A DNA stretch of 64,000 bases, from the NCBI RefSeq assembly GCF_004135935.1, contig NZ_CP025086.1, positions 930,001 to 994,000 on the forward strand. Direction: 5' to 3'. The position numbers were made by a program, and so were the translations under genes. The notes beneath the pieces were generated by a model, which worked only from the letters and a program-made list of their open reading frames with translations, had not been told where the DNA came from and searched no databases. This document shows, in pieces, positions 18,830 to 26,066 of this stretch. This DNA is from Methylovirgula ligni (GTDB taxonomy: Bacteria; Pseudomonadota; Alphaproteobacteria; Rhizobiales; Beijerinckiaceae). How positions within the stretch are numbered: position 1 is the stretch's first letter; every line of letters starts with the position of its first letter.

Positions 18830-18852
18830 CGTAACAGGAATCAGGATGGAAA

Positions 18853-19092
18853 ATGCTCACGACCGGGAATCAGCTTAGGGCCGCGCGCGCTCTTGCTGGC
18901 ATCGACCAAGGCGAACTTGCGAAGCGCGCCGGGGTGAACATCAACACCGTAAGCGCGATGGAAAAACGAGGCGCCGAAATTCTCACCAGCGGGCTCGACA
19001 CCATAAAATCTGTGATGACTGCCCTTGAGGCAGCCGGCATCGAATTTCTCAACCACGGCCAGCCGGGCGTGAGATTGAGGTCCGTCAAGTGA
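18853..19092 (+). CDS. XRE-family helix-turn-helix regulator
   Basis: A 79-residue Cro/CI-type DNA-binding protein. The HTH covers about residues 8-36 (L-R-A-A-R-A-L-A-G-I-D-Q-G-E-L-A). The C-terminal half (I-K-S-V-M-T-A-L-E-A-A-G-I-E-F) is the usual short tail of this one-domain group. There is no peptidase or SOS-cleavable domain. AGGATGG precedes the ATG. It overlaps the next gene by four bases. It is the likely controller of the element and belongs to the same short family as the regulator at 57686-57931. Confidence 0.88.
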   Translation: MLTTGNQLRAARALAGIDQGELAKRAGVNINTVSAMEKRGAEILTSGLDTIKSVMTALEAAGIEFLNHGQPGVRLRSVK

Positions 19093-19337
19093 AGGAAGAT
19101 GACGTTGCTTTGCCGCGCCTAATGACGAAGACGCAGGCTGCAGCCTACTGCGGCGTGACCCTTCCGACATTCGGAAAATGGGTCGAAAAGGGGTTCATAC
19201 CCAAGGCGCTTCCGATGCGGAAATGGGATCGGCACGCAATCGATGCGGCGATCGACAAGATGAGCGGCATATCGAATAGCCCTCCGGTGAAAGCCGAAAC
19301 TGCCCTTCAAAAGTGGCTCAGAGAAAATGACTGCTAA
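19089..19337 (+). CDS. Small MerR/excisionase-type DNA-binding protein
   Basis: An 82-residue protein with a winged-HTH-like segment from about residue 13: T-K-T-Q-A-A-A-Y-C-G-V-T-L-P-T-F-G-K-W. This layout is typical of AlpA/excisionase-like proteins that recognise short DNA sites. It starts at a GTG overlapping the XRE stop; an ATG at 19122 is an alternative. Its coupling with the repressor suggests a role in element control or excision. Confidence 0.72.
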   Translation: MKEDDVALPRLMTKTQAAAYCGVTLPTFGKWVEKGFIPKALPMRKWDRHAIDAAIDKMSGISNSPPVKAETALQKWLRENDC

Positions 19338-19370
19338 GCCCAACACCTCGTGGGATGGAGACACATATAG

Positions 19371-19634
19371 ATGGCTCGTTACACTGCACTCATTGACGGC
19401 GAACCCGGCGCTTATGGCGTCGTGTTTCCAGATGCGCCCGGTTGCCACGCGATGGGCGATACGATTGAGGAAGCACTGTCACATGCGCGCGAGGCGCTAG
19501 CTGAATGGCTTGAAGACGCGCGCGAGCAAGGCTTTCCCATTCCTGAGCCGCGAACCGCCGAGGAATTGCTAAAGGATCCCGAGGTGCTTGAAGATATCGC
19601 CGAGACAGGCGCGGTGATGCGCGAGGTTTATTAG
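19371..19634 (+). CDS. HicB-family antitoxin-like protein without a recognisable HicA
   Basis: An 87-residue protein with the HicB partial RNase-H-like fold: Y-T-A-L-I-D, then Y-G-V-V-F-P-D-A-P-G-C-H-A-M-G-D and the helix E-E-A-L-S-H-A-R-E-A-L. The C-terminal DNA-binding tail usual in full HicB proteins is missing; a short helical tail replaces it. HicA toxins normally adjoin hicB and carry a G-S-H-R-H-like dsRBD; neither neighbour does. It is followed after 11 bases by an unrecognised 78-residue gene, which may be an alternative partner. Confidence 0.82.
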   Translation: MARYTALIDGEPGAYGVVFPDAPGCHAMGDTIEEALSHAREALAEWLEDAREQGFPIPEPRTAEELLKDPEVLEDIAETGAVMREVY

Positions 19635-19645
19635 GAAAGAGTTAG

Positions 19646-19882
19646 ATGAGAAGAATATCAATCGAATACAAAAATCACGGGCCTGATGTGGTTCGTAGGC
19701 TTGAGGAAATGTTGACCGAGCATGGCGGCCAAGTCATCGAAGGGCAAATTCGTCGTTCCGCAAACGGCGAAAGTGGGACGCTCCTAGCTGACATACCCGA
19801 CGATAAGATCGATTTCTTTATCAATGGATTTGAGCTTACCGACGCATATCTATTCGGTGACCCCGTTGTCAGGCTGCTTTGA
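19646..19882 (+). CDS. Hypothetical protein (78 aa) coupled to hicB
   Basis: Not recognised. It is a compact alpha/beta protein: R-R-I-S-I-E-Y, a helix V-V-R-R-L-E-E-M-L, then two strands and the end D-P-V-V-R-L-L. It starts 11 bases after the hicB-like gene with GGAAAG upstream. It has no HicA signature. The position suggests a toxin-antitoxin-like partner or an unrelated cargo gene. Confidence 0.6.
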   Translation: MRRISIEYKNHGPDVVRRLEEMLTEHGGQVIEGQIRRSANGESGTLLADIPDDKIDFFINGFELTDAYLFGDPVVRLL

Positions 19883-19937
19883 ACCCGCTTCCGGCGTCGA
19901 CGGCGCGGCGAGAAGATAGTTGTAGGACGATTGGCTA

Positions 19938-20066
19938 ATGTCGCAGAAAGAGAACAACGACGAAAATATCGAATACGCATCGCCAGCGTGCCTGCTGCAC
20001 GAAGTTGATCCCGCCTATTCTGGCCTCGAAAACGCTGGTCACCTGGAAGAATCGCACCTGAAGTGA
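19938..20066 (+). CDS. 42-residue small protein with S-P-A-C-L-L-H-E motif
   Basis: A short ORF beginning ATG-TCG-CAG and ending TGA at 20066, overlapping the GTG start of the next gene by four bases. The product is acidic and contains Y-A-S-P-A-C-L-L-H-E-V-D-P-A-Y, a cysteine/histidine motif that I recall from other small alphaproteobacterial proteins (DUF6306-like). Overlap with the next gene and the motif support a real coding sequence. Function unknown. Confidence 0.5.
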   Translation: MSQKENNDENIEYASPACLLHEVDPAYSGLENAGHLEESHLK

Positions 20067-20404
20067 CAAATCGCGGCGAAGCTCCTGAGACTATGAGTTC
20101 AATCGCTATCAGATGGACTGTGCGTATCGGGCTCTTCGGAGCCGCGGCCTTATGCTACCTGGTTTGGCCACTCATAGCGTTTGCCGGACTTGATGGGGCG
20201 GGCGCGCCAGTGCCTTGGGCTGCCCTTTGGGGAATTGTTGTCGCCTTCTCCCCAGTGATTTTGGGCCTCGGCTTCGTCTTCGCGGGCCTTTGGTTCGAGC
20301 GCCATCCAAATCATGCGATCTATGGCTTCCCCATTGGCGTGTTGCTTATCGTCGGAACTGCGTGGGTTGCTATCTTCTTTGTACGGCTCTTACACGGTTC
20401 CTAG
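20063..20404 (+). CDS. Hypothetical membrane protein (three TM helices)
   Basis: Not recognised. The 113-residue product has hydrophobic helices at about 17-38, 46-72 and 84-108 and few charged residues. The GTG start overlaps the previous small ORF by four bases; an ATG ten codons later is an alternative. Unknown role. Confidence 0.6.
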   Translation: MTNRGEAPETMSSIAIRWTVRIGLFGAAALCYLVWPLIAFAGLDGAGAPVPWAALWGIVVAFSPVILGLGFVFAGLWFERHPNHAIYGFPIGVLLIVGTAWVAIFFVRLLHGS

Positions 20405-20511
20405 CGTCTCCACGCCGAAGTCGGCTTTGTGAGGCCCGAAGACCGCCGACTACTGAGCCTCGCGTATCGCTGCGAGAAACAAAATCCAACATCGTATCGC
20501 ACGTGGTTAAA

Positions 20512-20589
20512 TCAGGCCCTCATCCGCACCGCCAGCCCCGCAGCAAACGCCGCGACGACGAGAAGGCCGGTCGTAAAAGCGTAATCCAA
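20512..20589 (-). pseudogene. Fragment of the M-G-Y-R-S-Q-N single-TM protein family
   Basis: Directly after the stop codon of the TPR protein, 25 codons (TTG first) encode L-D-Y-A-F-T-T-G followed by V-V-A-A-F-A-A-G-L-A-V-R-M. This matches the C-terminal membrane helix (A-A-F-A-A-G-L-A-V-R) of the intact small protein at 21207-21368. The N-terminal half is missing. It may be a remnant or an ultra-small membrane peptide translated after the TPR gene. Confidence 0.5.
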
Positions 20590-21189
20590 TTAGTTAGGCG
20601 GAAAGGCTGAGTTGAGATTTGCCCGAACTCGCGCGGCAATTTCCAAGTCTTTCCTAGCGCGCATGAGATCGCCCTTTGCTTGATAAGCCGAAGCTCGTTC
20701 GGCATAGGCATCAGCAAGTCGGGGATCGAGTTCAATCGCCGTATTGTAGTTCGCTATTGCGGTATCAAGTTTTCCGCTCGCTTGGAAAGAGCGACCCCAA
20801 TTTTCGTAAATTAAAGCTGTGCTTTGGTTAGGCGACCACCAATTGAGCAGTCGTTGCACGTTTATGATCCCGCTGAAGTCGGCGAACATTATCGGCATGC
20901 CGATAAGCATGAGGGCCAATAAAGCATAATAAGTCACGGGTCGTTCCGCACGGCTGATTTTACCCGCCTTGCCTTCGATGATCGCCTTCACCGTGACCAC
21001 TGCGGCGCCGGCGAAAAATATGACGGTGACTATGCTCAACCCATTTCGAAGTATTGGGTCGACGCCCCGAGGCAGAATTAGCACTACGGCCGTCACAGCG
21101 AAAAACACCGCAAGGTATATGGCGAAATATCGTAACCGGCGCATATTCACTTCCGACTTTGCATACTCACGGACTCGGCCCTCGTTCAC
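20590..21189 (-). CDS. TPR-containing inner-membrane protein
   Basis: A 199-residue protein with three hydrophobic helices (about 20-40, 47-70 and 86-107). A soluble C-terminal part of one to two TPR units (about 125-190) includes W-G-R-S-F-Q-A-S-G-K-L-D-T-A-I-A-N-Y and A-Y-A-E-R-A-S-A-Y-Q-A-K-G-D. TPR repeats bind partner proteins, but no partner is evident. An internal ATG (M-R-R-L-R, residue 16) could be the true start. It lies in a leftward cluster with the small membrane protein and the methyltransferase. Confidence 0.65.
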   Translation of the reverse strand: MNEGRVREYAKSEVNMRRLRYFAIYLAVFFAVTAVVLILPRGVDPILRNGLSIVTVIFFAGAAVVTVKAIIEGKAGKISRAERPVTYYALLALMLIGMPIMFADFSGIINVQRLLNWWSPNQSTALIYENWGRSFQASGKLDTAIANYNTAIELDPRLADAYAERASAYQAKGDLMRARKDLEIAARVRANLNSAFPPN

Positions 21190-21206
21190 GGAGTAGCAAG
21201 CCTAAC

Positions 21207-21368
21207 TCAGCCAATCGACCTCACCGCCAACCCCGCAGCGAACGCAGCGATCACAACAATAACAGCAAGTATTACCGGCCAGTCGTATCGCGCGTGCAGC
21301 GGCAGCTTGCGCCAAGCTGCGCGCTCGGCGGCGTCGCGGTTATTTTGAGAGCGGTAGCCCATGTTCAT
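21207..21368 (-). CDS. Small single-TM protein, M-G-Y-R-S-Q-N family
   Basis: A 53-residue protein starting M-N-M-G-Y-R-S-Q-N-N. It has a charged segment (D-A-A-E-R-A-A-W-R-K), then R-Y-D-W and one C-terminal membrane helix ending A-A-F-A-A-G-L-A-V-R. A homologue with the same order of motifs is at 48961-49206, and C-terminal fragments of the family occur at 20512-20589 and near 48880-48930. The start overlaps the methyltransferase stop by four bases. Function unknown. Confidence 0.7.
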   Translation of the reverse strand: MNMGYRSQNNRDAAERAAWRKLPLHARYDWPVILAVIVVIAAFAAGLAVRSIG

Positions 21369-21946
21369 AACGCCGCCGTTTGAGACCTGAGAAGCCACAG
21401 GGTTTGAGTCCCCAACGACTCCCGCCGAACTATGTGCAAACCAGATTGCTCAAAAACGTCCCCAAGTTGATCTCGCGTGAAGCTGTTAACCCAAGTATCC
21501 CGCGTCACGCCCTCAGCCGATTGTCTGTCCTCGGCTTGGTTATAAGTCACCAAAATGACGCGGTACGCGCGCGCAAGATCGGCAAGCAATTTCGGTACGT
21601 CGTGGATGTATTCGAGGACGCCCAGCAATGTCGCGGCGTCGGTCCCCGTCTCTGGCGCGGGCTCGCGATTCAGATCGACCACGATGGTTCGCGCGTCGCG
21701 CTGCACGCAATCGACCGGAACGTAGGTCGCATGCGGTAGGTATCGCTCAAGCGCCATCGCGCCGCAGCCGATATCCGTTACTGACCGAACATCTCCCAGC
21801 ATTTCCGCCGCCAGGGCGGCTCTATCGTTCCAGCCTTGGCTGCTGGAAGCTGGGATTTCTTTCCAAAGCTCGATGAGCGTTTCATTCCGTGCCCGCTCTT
21901 TGAGCGCCGCGCGCTCGCTCTCCGGAAGCTCCTGAAACTTCATCAT
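21365..21946 (-). CDS. SAM-dependent methyltransferase-like protein
   Basis: A 193-residue class I methyltransferase fold: motif I is V-T-D-I-G-C-G-A-M (about 54-62), and an acidic D at the end of the second strand is visible in Y-V-P-V-D-C-V. A T-L-L-G-V-L-E-Y-I motif IV-like segment follows. The substrate is unknown. It belongs to the leftward cargo cluster and its start faces the DUF3761 gene across 81 bases. Confidence 0.72.
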   Translation of the reverse strand: MMKFQELPESERAALKERARNETLIELWKEIPASSSQGWNDRAALAAEMLGDVRSVTDIGCGAMALERYLPHATYVPVDCVQRDARTIVVDLNREPAPETGTDAATLLGVLEYIHDVPKLLADLARAYRVILVTYNQAEDRQSAEGVTRDTWVNSFTRDQLGDVFEQSGLHIVRRESLGTQTLWLLRSQTAAL

Positions 21947-22027
21947 CTCGCCTCAAGGCTTACTGTCACAAGCTTGCCTTCCAAGCCTAGGCTGTGCGTT
22001 ACTACCCGTCAACGATAAGGGAACGCC

Positions 22028-22273
22028 ATGCTCTTACGAGCCGCATTAGTCGCTACTTGCCTGCTATCGCCCGTAATCGCGTCCGCCGCCACTAGCTGCC
22101 ACGCGACTCCCGGCTCGTACACTGACGTCGATGGCGACACCGTACACCGCCCCGTTTGCGCGACAACGCACCAAGAAGGCGAGACCGCGATCTGCAACGA
22201 TGGCTCGCACAGCTTCTCGCGTCACCACACCGGCACTTGTTCGCATCACGGCGGCGTCGCGGAGTGGGAGTGA
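22028..22273 (+). CDS. DUF3761-type secreted protein
   Basis: An 81-residue exported protein with a signal peptide (about 1-21). The mature part contains four cysteines and the DUF3761 signature D-G-S-H-S-F-S-R-H-H-T-G-T-C-S-H-H-G-G-V. GGGAACGCC precedes the ATG. The upstream 45 bases resemble those ahead of a damaged copy at 49259, so it belongs to a family exchanged between element and chromosome. Confidence 0.78.
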   Translation: MLLRAALVATCLLSPVIASAATSCHATPGSYTDVDGDTVHRPVCATTHQEGETAICNDGSHSFSRHHTGTCSHHGGVAEWE

Positions 22274-22307
22274 CCTCGGTTAGATTGATTCATGGCGGGG
22301 ATTTCCT

Positions 22308-22694
22308 TTGGCAGACAACGTTCCTCCTTGGTGGCCACCACTAATAACCGCCGTAATGATAATCGGAGCAATCGTCGGCGCGATCTGGATGATCGGGTCT
22401 GTGGCGTCCGATTCAACTCCTGAAAACCTACGGTTTTGCCGTCAGGTGGCACTGTGCCGCGAATATGCGCAAGCCAGGCAAGATTGCGCAGTTGCGGGCG
22501 ATTTCGACACCTGTGTCACGGTGAAGATAGCTGACGACGATGTAGGAGATGTCGACATGGAAAAGTGCAATAATGACGGAAGCTTGAGATTTACGTCGGC
22601 ACCGAACTCCCCGAGCGAGTTGGAATGCGCCGGCATAAATATCGGCGCCCGCTTGAATTCTTTGTCTAAGAAACAAAGCCACACTGCGCAATAA
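22308..22694 (+). CDS. Hypothetical protein with N-terminal membrane anchor
   Basis: Not recognised. The 128-residue product has one membrane helix (about 11-34) and a soluble domain with several cysteines (F-C-R-Q-V-A-L-C, D-C-A, T-C-V-T-V, K-C-N, L-E-C-A), probably paired as disulfides if periplasmic. The start is TTG with a GGCGGGG site upstream; an ATG is not available in the right place. It follows the DUF3761 gene by 34 bases. Confidence 0.55.
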   Translation: MADNVPPWWPPLITAVMIIGAIVGAIWMIGSVASDSTPENLRFCRQVALCREYAQARQDCAVAGDFDTCVTVKIADDDVGDVDMEKCNNDGSLRFTSAPNSPSELECAGINIGARLNSLSKKQSHTAQ

Positions 22695-22730
22695 TTCCGG
22701 GCTCGTCGGCGCTTTTGCTCGTTATTCCAG

Positions 22731-22937
22731 TCAATCGACCCTCCCTCTCGCATAGCCGACCGACACGAGATCAAGCGCCCGGTCGCGCGCCTTCTCCAGG
22801 TACGACACTGCTTCCAACAGCGAGCGAATAGCCGCGCGCGCATCGCCGTTGTGCTCGGCAAGCGCTTCGTCTATGGCCGCCGCTGCGGCGGCTTCTTCGT
22901 CAAAGGCCGGCCTCTTAGCTTGCATTGCCTCGCTCAC
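22731..22937 (-). CDS. Small helical protein (68 aa) common in alphaproteobacterial accessory DNA
   Basis: A helical protein with an E-E-A-A-A-A-A-A-I-D-E-A-L-A-E-H-N-G-D-A-R-A-A-I core. Proteins with the E-A-L-A-E-H-x-G-D-A-R-A-A-I-R core occur in many Hyphomicrobiales prophages and islands, without known function. It is alone on the minus strand, flanked by rightward genes. Confidence 0.6.
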   Translation of the reverse strand: MSEAMQAKRPAFDEEAAAAAAIDEALAEHNGDARAAIRSLLEAVSYLEKARDRALDLVSVGYARGRVD

Positions 22938-23067
22938 GTGTTCGTGCTATGTTCTCAGCGAGAATGTCATGCCTTCGGTCGGCGAGTCGAGTCGATTTTT
23001 ACGGTGGATACTTCATCGTAAGTCCGCGCGCCACTAGCTCGGACATTATCTGGTTGAGGGTTGTGAC

Positions 23068-24018
23068 ATGGCTTGGTCAATTCGCTACCGCTTCAGGGTT
23101 TCCAAGCCGCTTAACTCAGACGCAGTGGAAATGCGCGTTAATTTCGGCGGCAGAGAAGCGAAAGTCGCAACTGTAAACCGAGTGCCATTTAAGGAGTCAA
23201 ACTGGCTAGTGTTAAGTGCAAGCGATTTTGAAACCGAGGAGAATGCGCACAACTTTGGAGAAGCACTTGGGCATGCATTTCTGCTGGCTGGCACAAAGCA
23301 AGGAATGGGAATCGACCTTGGAGACAATCGTGCAACTAGTGGGCTTGCGAAAGGCGTGATCGACGCGATCGCTGAGCAGAAGGGGCGACGTCTGCTTTCG
23401 GATGTTCACGGCCTGGCCGTCTATGAGGACGACGGGAACTGCGATTTCTATCACCTAGAGGGGCGCGTAACGGTCACTGCCGATCCGACGACTTTCCTCA
23501 ATGCAGCCGTCTCTGCATTTGACGAGGTAGACGGTTTGGACGAGGACCAAGCGGCGGCCCTCAATCTAATCGGACTCTCGAAGAGCGCTCGTGAGCCGCT
23601 CGCAGAGGCGGTGTTGTGCATATCTGCCGTAGAGTTGCTCTCACACGAGTCGCCCTGGACCAACGACCAGCTTGCCTTGCTTGAAAACTTAAAACAACAG
23701 GCAACCTCCTCAACCGGCTTGCCTATAGAGCAAGCTGAAGAAGTCGCGAAGGCGATTGGTTCCGATAGCGTATTCAAGAGCATCCGCCAGTCTATCAAAA
23801 GAACATTTGCTGAGATGGGGATGTCTGACGCAGACTGGAAGGCTTTTGATGATATCTACGATTTGCGGAGCAAGATTTTTCATGGGAAGCTCAAGCGCGG
23901 CAATCAAGTCAAACACCGGGAACTAGCGTACAAAGCGCGCGACATTTGTGCTCGCTTCGTGGCTGAATTAATTAAGCAAGCTCACACGTCGAAAGTCGTG
24001 AAGTCTGCGACGGATTAG
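23068..24018 (+). CDS. HEPN-domain (Apea-like) protein
   Basis: A 316-residue cytoplasmic protein. Residues 1 to about 150 are an unrecognised alpha/beta region. The C-terminal half is helical and resembles Apea-like HEPN domains, with the R-x4-H pattern R267-S-K-I-F-H272 in D-L-R-S-K-I-F-H-G-K. HEPN proteins are often RNases in toxin-antitoxin and phage-defence systems, with that R and H at the active site. GAGGG precedes the ATG. It ends seven bases before the truncated SRAP gene. Defence role is inference. Confidence 0.65.
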   Translation: MAWSIRYRFRVSKPLNSDAVEMRVNFGGREAKVATVNRVPFKESNWLVLSASDFETEENAHNFGEALGHAFLLAGTKQGMGIDLGDNRATSGLAKGVIDAIAEQKGRRLLSDVHGLAVYEDDGNCDFYHLEGRVTVTADPTTFLNAAVSAFDEVDGLDEDQAAALNLIGLSKSAREPLAEAVLCISAVELLSHESPWTNDQLALLENLKQQATSSTGLPIEQAEEVAKAIGSDSVFKSIRQSIKRTFAEMGMSDADWKAFDDIYDLRSKIFHGKLKRGNQVKHRELAYKARDICARFVAELIKQAHTSKVVKSATD

Positions 24019-24024
24019 AACGCC

Positions 24025-24267
24025 ATGTGCGGTCGGTTCACTGCCAAATACACCTGGTCCGAGGTCCACGCCCTCCTCAGCGTGATCGGCGCGCCGCAGA
24101 ATTTGCCGTGTGGCAACCGGCTCGCTATCCCAGCCCCTGATAGACAACTCGCGCCCGATCACGAGCGCCAGAATTGGCAAAATATATTCGGGCAACACGC
24201 GGCGCAGGCGCTCTCAAGAAGCCACTCACATTGCCCAAAGACTCGATTTCTCCATCCTTTTTTATAA
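24025..24267 (+). pseudogene. Truncated SRAP (SOS-response-associated peptidase, YedK/HMCES type)
   Basis: The first 27 or so codons are clearly SRAP: M-C-G-R-F-T-A-K-Y-T-W-S-E-V-H-A, including catalytic Cys2. After P-Q-N-L-P the similarity stops and the frame runs on for about 50 unrelated codons antisense to the HD gene. A full SRAP is about 220 residues, so the protein is broken. The breakpoint (about 24110) sits within 20 bases of the HD gene's stop codon, which suggests that insertion of the HD/YwgA block cut it. Confidence 0.8.
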
Positions 24268-25432
24268 GTATGTTTTTAAGAAAGTTGGGGTCTGTCACGG
24301 CATGCTGCTTGTAACTACGATGCGAGATTATGTCCTCAATGAAGTATATATTTTCGGTTTGGAGGGCTGTCCGAAACCGCTCCAATTTCGACCTGGGCAC
24401 ATTGCCGCTTACTGTACTCGGAATTTCAAAGCATTTGTAAGAGTCACGGTTCAAGAAGCGCCGAGCAAGCGTAGTCCCGTGGCCCCAATTATTCTCGGCA
24501 GCCATGTGAGCCAACGCGAGGATCGAACTATCGTCAAGCTGCATATAGGTTGCGAGTTCTCCTCCATTGTGAATGAAATTTGAAAGCGTCGTGGCCCTCA
24601 TCTGGGGAATTGTCTCGCTCTCACCTAAAAGCGCCACAAGCATATCGTGAACGAGAAATTGGATGCCTCTAGTCGCTTTATGAAAATAGACTGTGTGATA
24701 CATCTGCATGTAAGCGATCACGAACTCCTCAGCGACCGCGAGTCCTTTTTCGGCGAGCACAAACGAATACTGATGTACGTGCCCTTCGTCGTCTACTGGG
24801 ACTTGCTCGATCCGCAAGCTGTCAAATAGCCATTCCAGGTCGATCGCCGCAGATCGAATTCCGGTATGATAGCGATCCCTACACAAAAAATCCAAGCGGT
24901 CACAATCCATTTGGCTCGATATGACAGCGTTGAATACGCTATAGCCAGGTTCCTTAGCAAAAAACTGTCTTGTCTTTTCGTAAACCCCGTATTCAGTCAA
25001 AATCTCTTTAATCTCGGGCGAGTCAATTATGTCGAGAGTATAGGACTCATGATCGCGGCCCACCCCAAAGTGATCCGAAATTTCTTCGAATACGTGTGAA
25101 AAAGGCCCGTGGCCCACATCATGCAAAAGTGCAGCGGCTAACGTGGCCTTTCGGTTGATCGGAAGGTCAGCGGAAATCTCCATGGCTTCGTTCTTCGCAA
25201 AGACATCTAACATTCTCCTGGCCATATGCATCGCGCCCAAGACGTGAGAGAATCGGGTGTGGCTGGCGCCAGGATAGACGAACTCGGAGAACCCTAGCTG
25301 CTTGATGCGACGAAGTCGCTGGATTGCGCTGGTCTGAACAAGCTTCCAGAGAAGTATGTCTTCGTCGCGAGAGCGTTTGAAATTAATCAGATCATGGATA
25401 GGGCAGCGGACGCGCTCTTCTTCCTTCATCAT
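24125..25432 (-). CDS. HD-domain phosphohydrolase (dNTPase/YwfO-like)
   Basis: A 435-residue protein with the HD superfamily metal ligands in order: H63 (T-R-F-S-H), H104-D105 (A-L-L-H-D-V-G-H-G) and D178 in S-S-Q-M-D-C-D-R-L-D. This layout is that of SAMHD1/dGTPase-like triphosphohydrolases and of Bacillus YwfO. The C-terminal half is not conserved. The start (GAGGT site) lies inside the upstream gene, overlapping it by 41 bases, so the two are coupled. GC content is lower than the core genes. Nucleotide-depletion enzymes of this type can act in phage defence; that role here is inference. Confidence 0.82.
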   Translation of the reverse strand: MMKEEERVRCPIHDLINFKRSRDEDILLWKLVQTSAIQRLRRIKQLGFSEFVYPGASHTRFSHVLGAMHMARRMLDVFAKNEAMEISADLPINRKATLAAALLHDVGHGPFSHVFEEISDHFGVGRDHESYTLDIIDSPEIKEILTEYGVYEKTRQFFAKEPGYSVFNAVISSQMDCDRLDFLCRDRYHTGIRSAAIDLEWLFDSLRIEQVPVDDEGHVHQYSFVLAEKGLAVAEEFVIAYMQMYHTVYFHKATRGIQFLVHDMLVALLGESETIPQMRATTLSNFIHNGGELATYMQLDDSSILALAHMAAENNWGHGTTLARRFLNRDSYKCFEIPSTVSGNVPRSKLERFRTALQTENIYFIEDIISHRSYKQHAVTDPNFLKNILIKKDGEIESLGNVSGFLRAPAPRVARIYFANSGARDRARVVYQGLG

Positions 25433-25928
25433 TGAGTTCGACCTCAGCGAGGGCCTCCTCGGCGCGTTGCACGATCTGCTCTGCGGACTTTGCGGGCTTT
25501 AGTTCACGCGTAGCTTTGATCGCCTGATCATTTGTCATCCCTTGCGAAATAAAAAATGAAATGGTTGAAGCGATCTCTAGCTCAATGCTCGAATATTCGG
25601 ATAGCTTCTTGAGAGCAACTTGGGTGCTGTCCGGCAAGTTCGGAGCGGTACTACCCAGATTCGCAAGTGAATAGACCTTGACGAACTTCTGGCTGCGCCC
25701 GATGGGCTCGTCGCGCTCCTCAAGCTCTCCTACAAAGGACAGAAAGCTTGCCGCATTGGCAACTTGCAGACTGAATGGGCCAAAATCGCGAATCGAGTAT
25801 TTGACGCCTTCGGCGGCCGCCCCCGTTTTTATTGCAAAATAGGCGAGCTTTTGCAGGCGCTTCCTACCGCGCACCACATTCCCTGGCACGGCCTGAAGCA
25901 CCCCTAAGACTAGGCCCTCGGCATCCAT
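25392..25928 (-). CDS. YwgA-like partner of the HD protein
   Basis: A 178-residue protein with G-R-K-R-L-Q-K-L-A-Y-F-A (21-32) and Y-S-I-R-D-F-G-P-F-S (44-53). This pattern occurs in YwgA-like and Panacea-type helix-rich proteins. In Bacillus subtilis ywgA sits beside ywfO, another HD gene, so the pairing recurs in unrelated bacteria. The start at 25928 has GGAGAGAG upstream and lies 53 bases after a perfect SOS box; the frame reaches 25997 without support. Its role may be regulation of the HD enzyme. Not a confident family call. Confidence 0.6.
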   Translation of the reverse strand: MDAEGLVLGVLQAVPGNVVRGRKRLQKLAYFAIKTGAAAEGVKYSIRDFGPFSLQVANAASFLSFVGELEERDEPIGRSQKFVKVYSLANLGSTAPNLPDSTQVALKKLSEYSSIELEIASTISFFISQGMTNDQAIKATRELKPAKSAEQIVQRAEEALAEVELNDEGRRARPLPYP

Positions 25929-25980
25929 ATTTCTCTCTCCCCTGGGGAAGCAATATGAGCGAATCAGTTGGAACGCATTA

Positions 25981-25995
25981 GAACATAACAAGAAC
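25981..25995 (-). promoter_or_regulatory. LexA/SOS box of the alphaproteobacterial type
   Basis: GAAC-N7-GAAC (25981-25984 and 25992-25995), the known alphaproteobacterial LexA motif (GTTC-N7-GTTC on the transcribed strand), perfect in both halves. A further GAAC lies at 25971. It sits 53 bases upstream of the YwgA-like start in an A/T-rich region, a suitable promoter position. This predicts DNA-damage induction of the YwgA-HD pair. Confidence 0.7.
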
Positions 25996-26066
25996 ACACT
26001 AACATATTCTTACTATCTTACAATCGCGGAAATCCGAGCTGCACCTGAGCCGCTCCGCCGCCCTAA

